Assembly: GCA_028705775.1 (NCBI GenBank)
Contig: JAQWCW010000001.1
Coordinates: forward strand, 220,023 to 284,022
Reading direction: 5' to 3'
From: Eubacteriales bacterium
GTDB lineage: Bacteria > Bacillota > Clostridia > Christensenellales > Aristaeellaceae
DNA: 64,000 nucleotides
The notes beneath the pieces were generated by a model. That model was not told the origin of the DNA, did not search any database, and worked only from the letters and a program-made list of their open reading frames with translations. Each line of letters begins with the position of its first letter. Position 1 is the stretch's first letter. This document shows, one piece after another, positions 18,035 to 26,109 of this stretch. A program made the translations under genes and the position numbers.

Positions 18035-18952
18035 TCAGTTTTTTTCAGAAAACGCCGAAACCAGCGCGTCCGCGTTCCTGCGCATTCCGTCCTCGTAGGC
18101 GGTAAGCGAAAACTCGCCCGTCACTATCGGGTCAAGCTCGAATATTCCCGCGCCGGTTTCGGAGGCGACTATCTTTGCCGCGCTGTCCGAATACTGCGGC
18201 TCTGTAAACAGCGGCGGAAGCCCGTTGCTTATTACGGCGTCGATAACCTCGGAAAGCCGCATTGCGCTTATCGTGTCGCCATGCTCGATGTTTACCACCT
18301 CGCATACCTCGATTCCGTAATGCTCGGCAAAGTAGGGGAACGCCTCGTGAAAGGTCACAATCTTTCTTCCCGCATAGGGCGTAAGCGCCGCAACTATATA
18401 CTCCTCAAGCGTTTCAAGCCGCGCGATATATGCCTGAGCGTTTGCCGAATATTTCTGGGCGTTTGCGGAATCAATTCTGCACATTGCGCTCTCGATATTT
18501 TTTACCATTATAATCGCGTTGGGAACGGAGAGCCATATGTGCGCGTTCGCCTCATGCTCGTGTTCGTCCCCGCCTTCGCCCTCGTGTTCCTCGCGACTTT
18601 CCTCAATCAGCTCTACGCCCTCGGAGGTGTCTATAACCGACAGCTCCGGAAAATTCTTTGAAACCGTGCCGAGATATGTCTCCATTCCCGCGCCGCAAAT
18701 GAACAGCGCGTCGCTTTCGGAAAGCGAAATCAAATCGCCCGGCAGAAGCTGATAGTCGTGCAGGCAGCCCGTGTTTTCGCTCGCAAGGCATACCGCGTCG
18801 ATTCCGCTCACGCCGTCCGTCACGTTCCTGAGCAGTATATATATAGGATAGAATGAAGCCGCAACAGTTTTTGTCCCCTCCGCAAATGCGGGCAGGCAAA
18901 GCGTCGTCAGCAGAAGCACGGCGATTAGTACAGCCGAAATAACCTTTTTCAT
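18035..18952 (-). CDS. znuA: Zinc/manganese ABC transporter substrate-binding protein (ZnuA/AdcA-like)
   Basis: A 305-residue cluster A-1 metal-binding receptor with an N-terminal signal peptide (VISAVLIAVLLLTTLCLPAFA). It captures Zn2+ outside the membrane for a ZnuBC-type importer. Supporting segments are VAASFYPIYILLRNVT, a His/Glu-rich flexible loop near residue 115-130 (HEGEGGDEHEHEANAH), HIWLSVPNA and TFHEAFPYFAEHYGIEV. No ATPase or permease gene is adjacent, so it is an orphan receptor here. A Fur/Zur-like palindrome lies about 260 bases upstream. Confidence 0.88.
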   Translation of the reverse strand: MKKVISAVLIAVLLLTTLCLPAFAEGTKTVAASFYPIYILLRNVTDGVSGIDAVCLASENTGCLHDYQLLPGDLISLSESDALFICGAGMETYLGTVSKNFPELSVIDTSEGVELIEESREEHEGEGGDEHEHEANAHIWLSVPNAIIMVKNIESAMCRIDSANAQKYSANAQAYIARLETLEEYIVAALTPYAGRKIVTFHEAFPYFAEHYGIEVCEVVNIEHGDTISAMRLSEVIDAVISNGLPPLFTEPQYSDSAAKIVASETGAGIFELDPIVTGEFSLTAYEDGMRRNADALVSAFSEKN

Positions 18953-19022
18953 ATAATTTACTCCCCCTTTCGGCGGGAAAAGCGTAGCATAAGCCTAGAT
19001 AAATTGCAAGTGCGCCTTTTTC

Positions 19023-19148
19023 TGCTCGCTGAAAAACCGCCTATCGCTTATGTTGGCTTCGCATCATCCGAGGCAGTCATTTACCCATAGAGTAAACTCC
19101 TGCCCCGTCTGCGCTTGCCGCCTAGCGATAGACGATTTTTGAGCAAGC
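19023..19148. repeat. Long imperfect hairpin element
   Basis: Arms 19023-19048 and 19124-19148 pair over about 25 bases with four mismatches (GCTCGCTGAAAAACCGCC against its partner). Inner segments around 19071-19083 and 19091-19103 also pair, so nearly the whole 126 bases can fold into one rod. It resembles a MITE-like or structured intergenic repeat. No protein is encoded. Confidence 0.6.
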
Positions 19149-19211
19149 TCATGCGCGCAGCGCCTGAGGGATTGTCGGAAAGGCTTGATGTATAAGGATT
19201 TACGCTTGTTA

Positions 19212-19230
19212 TATAATAATAATCATTACT
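19212..19230. promoter_or_regulatory. Fur/Zur-type operator candidate
   Basis: The 19 bases match the classical Fur box (GATAATGATAATCATTATC) at 15 positions. The core TAATCATTA also fits the Gram-positive Zur half-sites. It lies 260 bases upstream of the zinc receptor gene, with the long hairpin between them. Confidence 0.5.
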
Positions 19231-19244
19231 GTAATGCCTGTTGG

Positions 19245-19325
19245 AATTCCTACAACAATCCTTCCGTCACGGCTACGCCGCGCCACCTCCCTTTGCACAA
19301 GGGAGGCTTAATCTTGTTGTGCCGC
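19245..19325. repeat. REP-like intergenic repeat
   Basis: Contains nested hairpins: CACGGCTACGCCGCG and CCTCCCTTTGCACAAGGGAGG, inside a weak outer pairing of ACAA with TTGT. Sequences of this style are dispersed in many Clostridia genomes. Only one copy is seen here. Confidence 0.45.
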
Positions 19326-19427
19326 TATGCTGTGAAACAGCCTCTTGTTGGTTCTCGTTAGCTTCTAAATCACGTGATTCTCAAGCTTGTTTTAGTAGTG
19401 CGATTATCAATTACAATGGCGTTATCA

Positions 19428-19455
19428 TAAACCGTCTGCATACGCAGACGGTTTA
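19428..19455. repeat. Perfect 12-bp hairpin
   Basis: TAAACCGTCTGC (19428-19439) and GCAGACGGTTTA (19444-19455) form a perfect stem with a four-base loop. No T-tract follows directly, so a terminator role is doubtful. Confidence 0.5.
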
Positions 19456-19708
19456 CCAAAGGAGGCTCGTATGTAGCAAAGGGAGCTGTACGCTCGCAGA
19501 AAACGCCCCGCCTATGCTTACAGACCTGCGTCTGATTGTTTTAATAACCTCGCGCGCAACGCATGAATAACTGTAAAATCGCCTGCGAAATTGAGATATA
19601 TGCCTCTTGCCAAGCAATGATTCCGGCGCAATTTGCTCCCGTTTTGCGTAGGTTTTAACCGCAAACTGATAAAAAGAACGCCGCAAAGCTGATTCTTCCG
19701 ATATTTCT

Positions 19709-19769
19709 CAGAAAATGTTCAGAAAATGTTGCGTGTTATGTTGACACTGTAACAAAAATGTAATAGAAT
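19709..19769 (+). promoter_or_regulatory. Promoter with adjacent direct repeat for the SH3-repeat protein
   Basis: TTGACA (19741-19746) and TAGAAT (19764-19769) are 17 bases apart, close to sigma-A consensus. Just upstream, CAGAAAATGTT occurs twice in tandem (19709-19719, 19720-19730), a possible activator or repressor site. Confidence 0.65.
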
Positions 19770-19841
19770 GAATCATGCAATCTGCGAAAATATGCACTTG
19801 CGTTTGCTTACAAAAATATCGCGTTATGGGGTGAGTGGGGA

Positions 19842-22325
19842 ATGCGTGGCTTTTCAAAAATACTCAGCGCTCTGCTGGCGGTTGTTCTGCTGATGACCTC
19901 TCTGTCGTTTGTCGCTCCGTCGGCAAGCGCCGAGGAAACCGTGCGGCTTGGCTATTGCAATTCTGATGATGTTCGTATCCGCAGAGTTTACAATGAGACA
20001 AAACCGTGGTTCTTTGTCGATTTTGGCTGGGTCATGGAGATACTCGGCGAGAAGAAATATGACGGTACGCTGTGGTATAAGGTTGAGTGCCCCGGCACGG
20101 AAAACCATAACCGCACGTATATCGGCTATATTGCCTCCTCGTACCTTACGGAAATGACCGCAGACCAAGTGGCGGAGTGGGAGGCAAACCCGACATATCC
20201 CTACGATTCCGTTCTGCCGACTCAGCCGGGCAATCCTACGCCCAGCCCCAGCCCTACGCCCGACCCTTCCGTTACCGCAACGCCGCAGCCGGTGCTTTTG
20301 GGCTACCTGAAAGTTACGGCGAGCGTTGTTAACATACGCGAGCAGCCAAGCACCAAGTCCACGGCGCTTGATATCGCCGTTAAAAACGACGTTCTGCCTA
20401 TTATGGGCACTCCGCTCAAGGATACCGATAAGTATATATGGTACAAGGTTCAAAGCGAGAAGGGCTATTACGGCTATCTGCGCAGCGACTGCGTAACCCT
20501 TGTCGGCGATGAAAAGCCCACTCCCGACCCCAGCATTATCCCCACAATGACAGCTACCCCCAAGGTTACCGCTACCCCGAAAGCTACGGCAACCCCCTCG
20601 TCTTCTTATGGAACAGTTACCCTTACGCGCTCTGACGTAAACGTCCGCGCCTCCGCCTCGATGAAGGGGCAGGTTGTCGGCAAGGTTCAGAAGGGGCAGT
20701 CCTTCGAGGTTGTCAGCGCGCCTGTGAATAATTCTGATTACACATGGTATCATGTGCGTTTCGGCATAAGCACCACGGGCTATATCAGAGGCGATATGGT
20801 CAAGTATGACGGCAGCGCAAAGCCGACGGAAACGAATAATCCCGCCGCTTTGGGCAAGGTAACGCTCACCGCGACAGCCGTCAACCTCCGCGCCTCATAC
20901 TCGCTCAACTCCAAGATTCTCAAGACCGGACTCAAGAAGGGCGCAGTTTATGATTATCTCGCCGAGCCGGTTGTAAACGGCGGAACATCGTGGTACAAGG
21001 TAAACGTTGACGGCACAATCGGTTACATCAGCGGCTCGCTGTGCAAGGTAATCGCCGTAACGACTACCGTTACCCCCGTGCCTACGCTCGCCGTTACCTC
21101 TTATATCGAGCTGACCGGCAAGAGCGTAAATATCCGCGCGTCAGCGTCCACTACGTCCAGCATAGTAGCCAAATGGCTGCCCAAGGGAACCGTAATGGAG
21201 GTAAACGGCACTACTACCGTGAGCGGCAAGCTCTGGTACAGCGTTGTTTACGGCAGCGATAGCGGATGGGTTCTCGGAACATATGCAAAGGAAATCACCA
21301 AGGAGCAGTACGAGGACAGCCTAAAGAGCCATCCGACGCCTACTCTGATTCCTACGCCTAGCCCCACGTCCACCGACCCCGCGAAGCAGGAAAGCGATTA
21401 TGCCCGCACAACCGGCGAGAACGTTCGCGTTCGCAAGTCCGCTTCCACCTCCTCCGCTACGGTAACGATTCTTTCTGCCGAAAACACCGTTGTTGTGATA
21501 AACTCCAGCTCCAAGGTTGGCTCGTACACTTGGTATAACGTCGAGGTTGCGGGCGTAATCGGCTATATCCGCGGCGATTTGCTGAAGATTATGACGGTTG
21601 CGGAAAAAGAGCAGTATCTGAAGGACCAGGAAACCGGCGGAGTTGCGACCTATACCACGCTGCGCATAGGCAGCACGGGCGCCGCCGTTTCAAAGCTTCA
21701 GACCGCTTTGAAGGATTTGGGCTTCTACTCCGGCAAGGTTGACGGCGATTACGGCAAGGATACCTATAACGCAGTTTTCAAGTTCCAGGAATCCAAGGGT
21801 CTTACCGCCGACGGAATCGCAGGCAGCACTACTCAGCATGAGCTTTACGGAACTTCACCCGAGGGCGGAATAAAGATTGGCGATACGACAATCTACGCCG
21901 TAGAGCTTGTCGACTGGTACAAGGGCGACATTCAGAAGGTTTGGCCGCGCGGTTCAATCGCGACTATAACCGATGTCAAGACGGGGCTCAGCTTCCGCGC
22001 ATATCGCTGGGCGGGCGCGAACCATGCCGACGTCGAGCCTTTAACTGCCGCTGATACAAAGATTATGTGCCAGATTTACGGCGTTTCCACGGCAAGCAAG
22101 ATTACCTATGTTCGCCGCTCGCTGTGGGTAACCAAGGACGGACGCTCGTTCGCGGCTTCCATGTACGGCGTGCCTCACGGAACGCAGACGATACTGGATA
22201 ATAACTTCGAGGGTCAGTTCTGCGTACACTTCGTGAACAGCAAGACGCACGGAACGGACAGGGTTGACGAGGCGCACCAGACCGCGATAATGTACGCGTA
22301 CAATTACGCACCCTCCAGAAAGTAA
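19842..22325 (+). CDS. Secreted SH3-repeat protein with peptidoglycan-binding and uncharacterised C-terminal domain
   Basis: An 827-residue exported protein. A signal peptide (about residues 1-30, ending SASA) is followed by six bacterial SH3-like repeats beginning near residues 33, 152, 255, 336, 419 and 518; the last five carry a VNIRAS-like core. Linkers rich in Pro/Thr/Ser (for example PSPSPTPDPS) suit a wall-spanning protein. A PG_binding_1 domain lies at about 604-670 (TLRIGSTGAAVSKLQ, DGDYGKDTYNAV). The last about 150 residues are a conserved clostridial domain with NHADVEP, FCVHFVNSKTHG and DEAHQ; its His/Cys/Asp residues suggest a catalytic or metal site, but the function is not known to me. 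It has its own promoter and terminator. Confidence 0.85.
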   Translation: MRGFSKILSALLAVVLLMTSLSFVAPSASAEETVRLGYCNSDDVRIRRVYNETKPWFFVDFGWVMEILGEKKYDGTLWYKVECPGTENHNRTYIGYIASSYLTEMTADQVAEWEANPTYPYDSVLPTQPGNPTPSPSPTPDPSVTATPQPVLLGYLKVTASVVNIREQPSTKSTALDIAVKNDVLPIMGTPLKDTDKYIWYKVQSEKGYYGYLRSDCVTLVGDEKPTPDPSIIPTMTATPKVTATPKATATPSSSYGTVTLTRSDVNVRASASMKGQVVGKVQKGQSFEVVSAPVNNSDYTWYHVRFGISTTGYIRGDMVKYDGSAKPTETNNPAALGKVTLTATAVNLRASYSLNSKILKTGLKKGAVYDYLAEPVVNGGTSWYKVNVDGTIGYISGSLCKVIAVTTTVTPVPTLAVTSYIELTGKSVNIRASASTTSSIVAKWLPKGTVMEVNGTTTVSGKLWYSVVYGSDSGWVLGTYAKEITKEQYEDSLKSHPTPTLIPTPSPTSTDPAKQESDYARTTGENVRVRKSASTSSATVTILSAENTVVVINSSSKVGSYTWYNVEVAGVIGYIRGDLLKIMTVAEKEQYLKDQETGGVATYTTLRIGSTGAAVSKLQTALKDLGFYSGKVDGDYGKDTYNAVFKFQESKGLTADGIAGSTTQHELYGTSPEGGIKIGDTTIYAVELVDWYKGDIQKVWPRGSIATITDVKTGLSFRAYRWAGANHADVEPLTAADTKIMCQIYGVSTASKITYVRRSLWVTKDGRSFAASMYGVPHGTQTILDNNFEGQFCVHFVNSKTHGTDRVDEAHQTAIMYAYNYAPSRK

Positions 22326-22416
22326 GCCGATTGCTCCGCAAGGAGCAAGGCAGCCGGCTTCCGAGTAAGCGCGCAGGCATAGCGCGGTATGCGGCCGCTG
22401 GCAGTAAACATCATTT

Positions 22417-22454
22417 CGCCTCCTGTCATGAGAAATCGTGATAGGAGGCGTTTT
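22417..22454 (+). terminator. Terminator of the SH3-repeat gene
   Basis: CGCCTCCTGTCA pairs with TGATAGGAGGCG (one mismatch) and is followed by TTTT. It lies about 90 bases after the stop codon. Confidence 0.7.
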
Positions 22455-22833
22455 AGCGGAGAGGCGCAGGCTGATACGGCGGTTATTTCGGCGCTTGCGC
22501 AGACAGGATAGCGGCGGTTTTATGGCGACATCATAGGCTAACAGGGCGAGGACTCCGCTCTCGCCGAAGTTTCGTACAATGCGTAAGCAAATTGATAGTA
22601 CAGAATTGCCGTATAGAATACTGTATAGATATGGCATGGAGCGTTGCGGCGCTGTGTAAATAAGCGCGCGCAATAACATGGCTTACACATTGCGCAACGA
22701 CATGGTTTGCAGCATGGGCAGGATTATGATAAATACCACGGCGCGCAATTTAGCTTTGGAGAGAAACGATACTGGTAAACTATGCAGGGGCGAACTGCGT
22801 TCGCCCGCACAAACAACCAAACGCACAAACAAA
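22455..22833. other. Intergenic stretch without a convincing gene
   Basis: No frame here has both a ribosome binding site and protein-like composition. A frame opening at 22678 overlaps the terminator of the acetyltransferase operon and is Arg/Lys/Cys-rich noise. Confidence 0.5.
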
Positions 22834-22862
22834 CCGCGCGGCATCAAACGATGCCGCGCGGC
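22834..22862 (-). terminator. Terminator of the hydrogenase-acetyltransferase operon
   Basis: A 12-bp GC-rich stem (CCGCGCGGCATC with GATGCCGCGCGG) and four-base loop. On the minus strand it is followed by TTTGTTTGTG, so it acts on leftward transcripts. Confidence 0.75.
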
Positions 22863-22947
22863 TAAAGCAATATGTTATGGATGGACTTAGTTATCGGTTG
22901 CGCGATTGCACTCCGCGCTAAGCAAATAGATTGTTTGCGCTCCGCGC

Positions 22948-23436
22948 TCAGTAGTCGAAGCTGTTTCCGCGGATTTCAATCGTTTCGCGCAGGCGCTCGC
23001 CTTTATAGGGCTTTCTGATTTCGATAAGGTTAAGCACGTTATAGCCCTTGGAGTGGAGGAAGGCAATCATCGCGTTGTTGTTTGGATGGACGTAGTTATA
23101 GGGCGTTTCATCGCCGTATTTACGCGCAAGCTCCTCCGCCTTTTCATAGAGCGCCGAAGCAACGCCGAGCCTGCGCTTATCCTCGCGAACGAAGATTGAT
23201 TCAACCCAAACGCAAGGCTCCTGAACGCGGCAAACGATATAGCCAATCGGATCGCTTTCGCTGCCTGCGCAGAATACGGGATAGCCGTCATCCAAATACC
23301 CGCGGATTTCGCTTTCGGCATTTTCAAGGCTTTCGGCGGATTCTATGCCCTTTAGCGCGCCCAGCTCCCGCCTGAAACCGGCGACAAGCGGCGCTATTGC
23401 TTTTGCGTCCTTATAATCCGCTTTTCTTATAACCAT
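22948..23436 (-). CDS. GNAT family N-acetyltransferase
   Basis: A 162-residue GNAT-fold protein. The acetyl-CoA pyrophosphate-binding segment is present as VREDKRRLGVASALYEKAEELA near residue 85, preceded by the beta-strand VWVESIFV. The N-terminal VIRKADYKDAKAIAPLVAGF is typical. The acceptor substrate is unknown. It is 49 bases downstream of the [FeFe]-hydrogenase gene in the same direction and is followed by a strong terminator, so it is probably the last gene of that operon. Confidence 0.82.
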   Translation of the reverse strand: MVIRKADYKDAKAIAPLVAGFRRELGALKGIESAESLENAESEIRGYLDDGYPVFCAGSESDPIGYIVCRVQEPCVWVESIFVREDKRRLGVASALYEKAEELARKYGDETPYNYVHPNNNAMIAFLHSKGYNVLNLIEIRKPYKGERLRETIEIRGNSFDY

Positions 23437-23485
23437 GCTGCTTCTCCGTGCTTTTTCTCAGCCCGCGCGAAGGCGCGATTGCGGC

Positions 23486-24922
23486 TCAGTCCTTGGAAAA
23501 CGAGCATTGCGTAAGCGCGTCGGAGATGGTTTTTTCATATGCCTCTCTGCCGTACTTGTCGACCTCGCTCTTGTTCTTTTCGCCGTGGGTAAGGCAGCCC
23601 GCGCCGCCGATGCAGCCGCCGACGCACGCCATGCCCTCGATGAAATTTTCCGGCAGAACGTTCTTGCTCTTTTTGAGCAGCGCTATCTTGCATTGCTCGA
23701 TACCGTCGCAGACCATCGGCTTCAAATCGAAATCGCCGTTCCCGCGCTCCTGAAGCGCCTGCTTGACCGCGTCGGAAAGCCCGCCGCTTCTTGCGAAAAT
23801 TCTGCCGTAGAAGGAGGCGTTGTCAAGCACGTCCTCCTCAAACGCGGGAATATCGAAATCGCGGCTGTCAAACCACGCCTGAAGCTCCTCAAAGGTCAGA
23901 ACGCAGTCCACATACGGGCTTACGGTTTCCTTCTGCTGCTCAAGCTTCTTTGCGGTGCATGGGCCAATGAATATGACCTTCGCCGTCGAATCGGTCTTTT
24001 TGATGAACCTTCCAAGCTCTGCCATAGGCGAGAGGTTGCTGCTTATATGCTCCTTGAGCTGCGGGAAATTCTTCTCGATATAGCTTACGAACGCGGGGCA
24101 GCAGGAGGAGGTGAGGAAGCCCTTTTCGGAAAGCTCGCCCGCTTCCTTCCATGCGGTCATGTCCGCTCCCAGAGCCGTTTCGATTACTCCGTAAAAGCCC
24201 AAACGCTTGAGCGCGGAAATAACCTGACCGAGCTTTACGTTCCCGAACTGGCTGCTGATGGATGGCGCGACGATTGAATACACCTTGTATTTCTTGTTTC
24301 CGTCGCTTTCCCTGAGCATATTTATGGCGTCGACGAGGTAGCTCTTATCCTGAATCGCGCCGAACGGGCATTGGTAGGCGCAAGCGCCGCAGCCGATGCA
24401 CTTGTTCTCGTCGATTTCGGAGACTTGGTCTTCGTTCATGTGGATAGCCTTGACCTTGCAGGCGTTCTCGCAGGGGCGTATATGCTTTGCGATTGCGCTG
24501 TAAGGGCAGACGGCGGCGCATTTGCCGCAGCCGATGCACTTTGCGGGGTCGATTCTTGCATGGCGGTTATCGTCAAGCGAGATTGCGCCCTTCGGACAGG
24601 CTGCCATGCAGCGGTGCGCGATGCAGCCGCGGCAGTTTTCGCCGACCATGTAGCCGCTTACGGGGCATTCGTCGCAGGCGATTCCGATAACCTCGACAAC
24701 GTTCGGGTCTTGCTTGTTTCCGCCCATTGCAAGCTTGACGCGCTCGGCAAGAATTGCGCGCTCCTTGTAAACGCAGCAGCGCATTGTCGGCTTTTTGCCC
24801 GGGATTATCATTTTGGGAATATCCAGATAGCAATCCTGCAGCTTGTCGTCATAGGCGTGCCGCGCAACTTCGCGCAGAACCTGATATTTCAGCTTTTGTA
24901 CATCCGTATCAAAAATTCTCAT
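23486..24922 (-). CDS. Monomeric [FeFe]-hydrogenase, group B-like
   Basis: A 478-residue iron-sulfur protein that binds the H-cluster and interconverts H2 with protons and electrons. The N-terminal part holds Cys-rich 4Fe-4S motifs: CDECPVSGYMVGENCRGC near residue 90, then CIGCGKCAAVCP and CIGCGACAYQCP. The catalytic domain has L1 (TSSCCPAFVSY), L2 (FIGPCTAKK) and L3 (EGMACVGGCIGGAGC). L1 with SSCCPAF is typical of group B enzymes. The start at 24922 is chosen for GGAGGAAAT upstream; the open frame continues to 25147 inside the phosphatase gene. It is the catalytic end of an operon with a sensory hydrogenase. Confidence 0.9.
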   Translation of the reverse strand: MRIFDTDVQKLKYQVLREVARHAYDDKLQDCYLDIPKMIIPGKKPTMRCCVYKERAILAERVKLAMGGNKQDPNVVEVIGIACDECPVSGYMVGENCRGCIAHRCMAACPKGAISLDDNRHARIDPAKCIGCGKCAAVCPYSAIAKHIRPCENACKVKAIHMNEDQVSEIDENKCIGCGACAYQCPFGAIQDKSYLVDAINMLRESDGNKKYKVYSIVAPSISSQFGNVKLGQVISALKRLGFYGVIETALGADMTAWKEAGELSEKGFLTSSCCPAFVSYIEKNFPQLKEHISSNLSPMAELGRFIKKTDSTAKVIFIGPCTAKKLEQQKETVSPYVDCVLTFEELQAWFDSRDFDIPAFEEDVLDNASFYGRIFARSGGLSDAVKQALQERGNGDFDLKPMVCDGIEQCKIALLKKSKNVLPENFIEGMACVGGCIGGAGCLTHGEKNKSEVDKYGREAYEKTISDALTQCSFSKD

Positions 24923-24936
24923 ATTTCCTCCGGCTT

Positions 24937-26109
24937 CTAAAAGTAGGACAGCCTTATATGCTTGCCCATCTGCTTGAGGCAGTCGCCGAGCGCCTGTATA
25001 AGCTGCTGCTTGACTGAAAAGGTAATCGGCAGGTTCGGGTTCTGGTGCGCGGGATTGATTGCTCTGCCGACGAAGAAGCTGATATCCGTCGCGTCCTCGA
25101 AAAGCATTCGCGCAATCTGGCTCGCTCCGTCCTTGCCGTTTTGCCATTTCGGTGCAAGGCTTGCGGTTTCAAGAAAATCCTTTGCGTAGGTAAGCACCTT
25201 TGAGAGCGTGACAACGCCCTCCGTTACCAGGTCAACGCCCTTCAAGGTGCTGATTGGCGGAACGTCGGGGTCGGGATAGTCGAGGCAGGGGACGAGCGGC
25301 TTGCCGAGATACCGCGAGGCAAGATTGCTCGTTGTTCCGCCGCAGACAATCTTCTGCCCTTCCTTTGCAAAGAACAGGTTGAGCATTTTCATATCGTCCG
25401 CGCGCTTTTCGGGCGGGCCGACCATGAGACTTACCGAGCGGCGCGGGCGTATGCGCAGAACGGCGATAGTTGTGTCGTCTCCCGGCTTTCCGCCGTAAAG
25501 GCTTCCGCACTCGTCAGCCACAAGCCCTGCCACAGCCTTTGCGGAGGCGTCCGGTTGATAATTGCCGATTAGAAAGTCGGCTATGCTGTCGCGCGTCCAG
25601 CCGAAATTCATCGTAACGCCAAGCCCTGCAAACTCCGCTCCGTCGCTCATGGCAACGAAAAGGTCGCCTTCCTTTACGGGAAAGGTGCTTTCCCAGATTG
25701 TCTTGTCGTGTATTACGCGCGTGGTTTTCGGGTATTTGAACTCCTCGCCGCCGCGCAGAACGATTGTCGCCGGATTGTCGAACTGGATTATATGCGCGGT
25801 TTTGTTTTCTAAAATCCTGATAATCGTGAAGGTTGAGTAAGCCGCCTGACGGACGCTGCATACGGGAAGGGTTGCCGCAAGCGTCTGAACGCACTCGTCA
25901 ACAGGCATTCCGCCCGCCGCCATCGTGCAGGCAATCTTGCTTGTCAGCGTTGCAAGAATGTTCGCCTTTACGCCGCTGCCAAGCCCGTCGGCAAGCACGA
26001 GCGTAGTGTCGCCCTCGCCGCCGCCCGATATTTCTACGCGGTCGCCGCAAAGGGTTTCACCCGCCTTGTTAAGGCTTACCCAGCCGGTTTCCGTCCAAAG
26101 GTCATTCAT
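24937..26109 (-). CDS. SpoIIE-type PP2C protein phosphatase
   Basis: A 390-residue protein of the SpoIIE/RsbU serine phosphatase family. The metal-binding PP2C motifs are seen as VLADGLGSG near residue 39, AMSDGAEF near 155 and GDDTTIAVL near 213. Residues after 230 form a further domain of unknown role. It overlaps the sensory hydrogenase gene by eight bases and precedes a second hydrogenase by 14 bases. In known group C hydrogenase loci such a phosphatase is thought to relay the H2 signal. The phosphoprotein target is not in the window. Confidence 0.85.
   Translation of the reverse strand: MNDLWTETGWVSLNKAGETLCGDRVEISGGGEGDTTLVLADGLGSGVKANILATLTSKIACTMAAGGMPVDECVQTLAATLPVCSVRQAAYSTFTIIRILENKTAHIIQFDNPATIVLRGGEEFKYPKTTRVIHDKTIWESTFPVKEGDLFVAMSDGAEFAGLGVTMNFGWTRDSIADFLIGNYQPDASAKAVAGLVADECGSLYGGKPGDDTTIAVLRIRPRRSVSLMVGPPEKRADDMKMLNLFFAKEGQKIVCGGTTSNLASRYLGKPLVPCLDYPDPDVPPISTLKGVDLVTEGVVTLSKVLTYAKDFLETASLAPKWQNGKDGASQIARMLFEDATDISFFVGRAINPAHQNPNLPITFSVKQQLIQALGDCLKQMGKHIRLSYF

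Noticed and set aside
20290..21640. Repetitive pattern that might be a CRISPR array or satellite
   Set aside because: The repeats are SH3 domains and Pro/Thr linkers within one coding frame, with diverged copies and no constant repeat-spacer length.
22678..22890. A 70-codon plus-strand frame
   Set aside because: It runs through the terminator hairpin of the leftward operon and shows no protein-like pattern.
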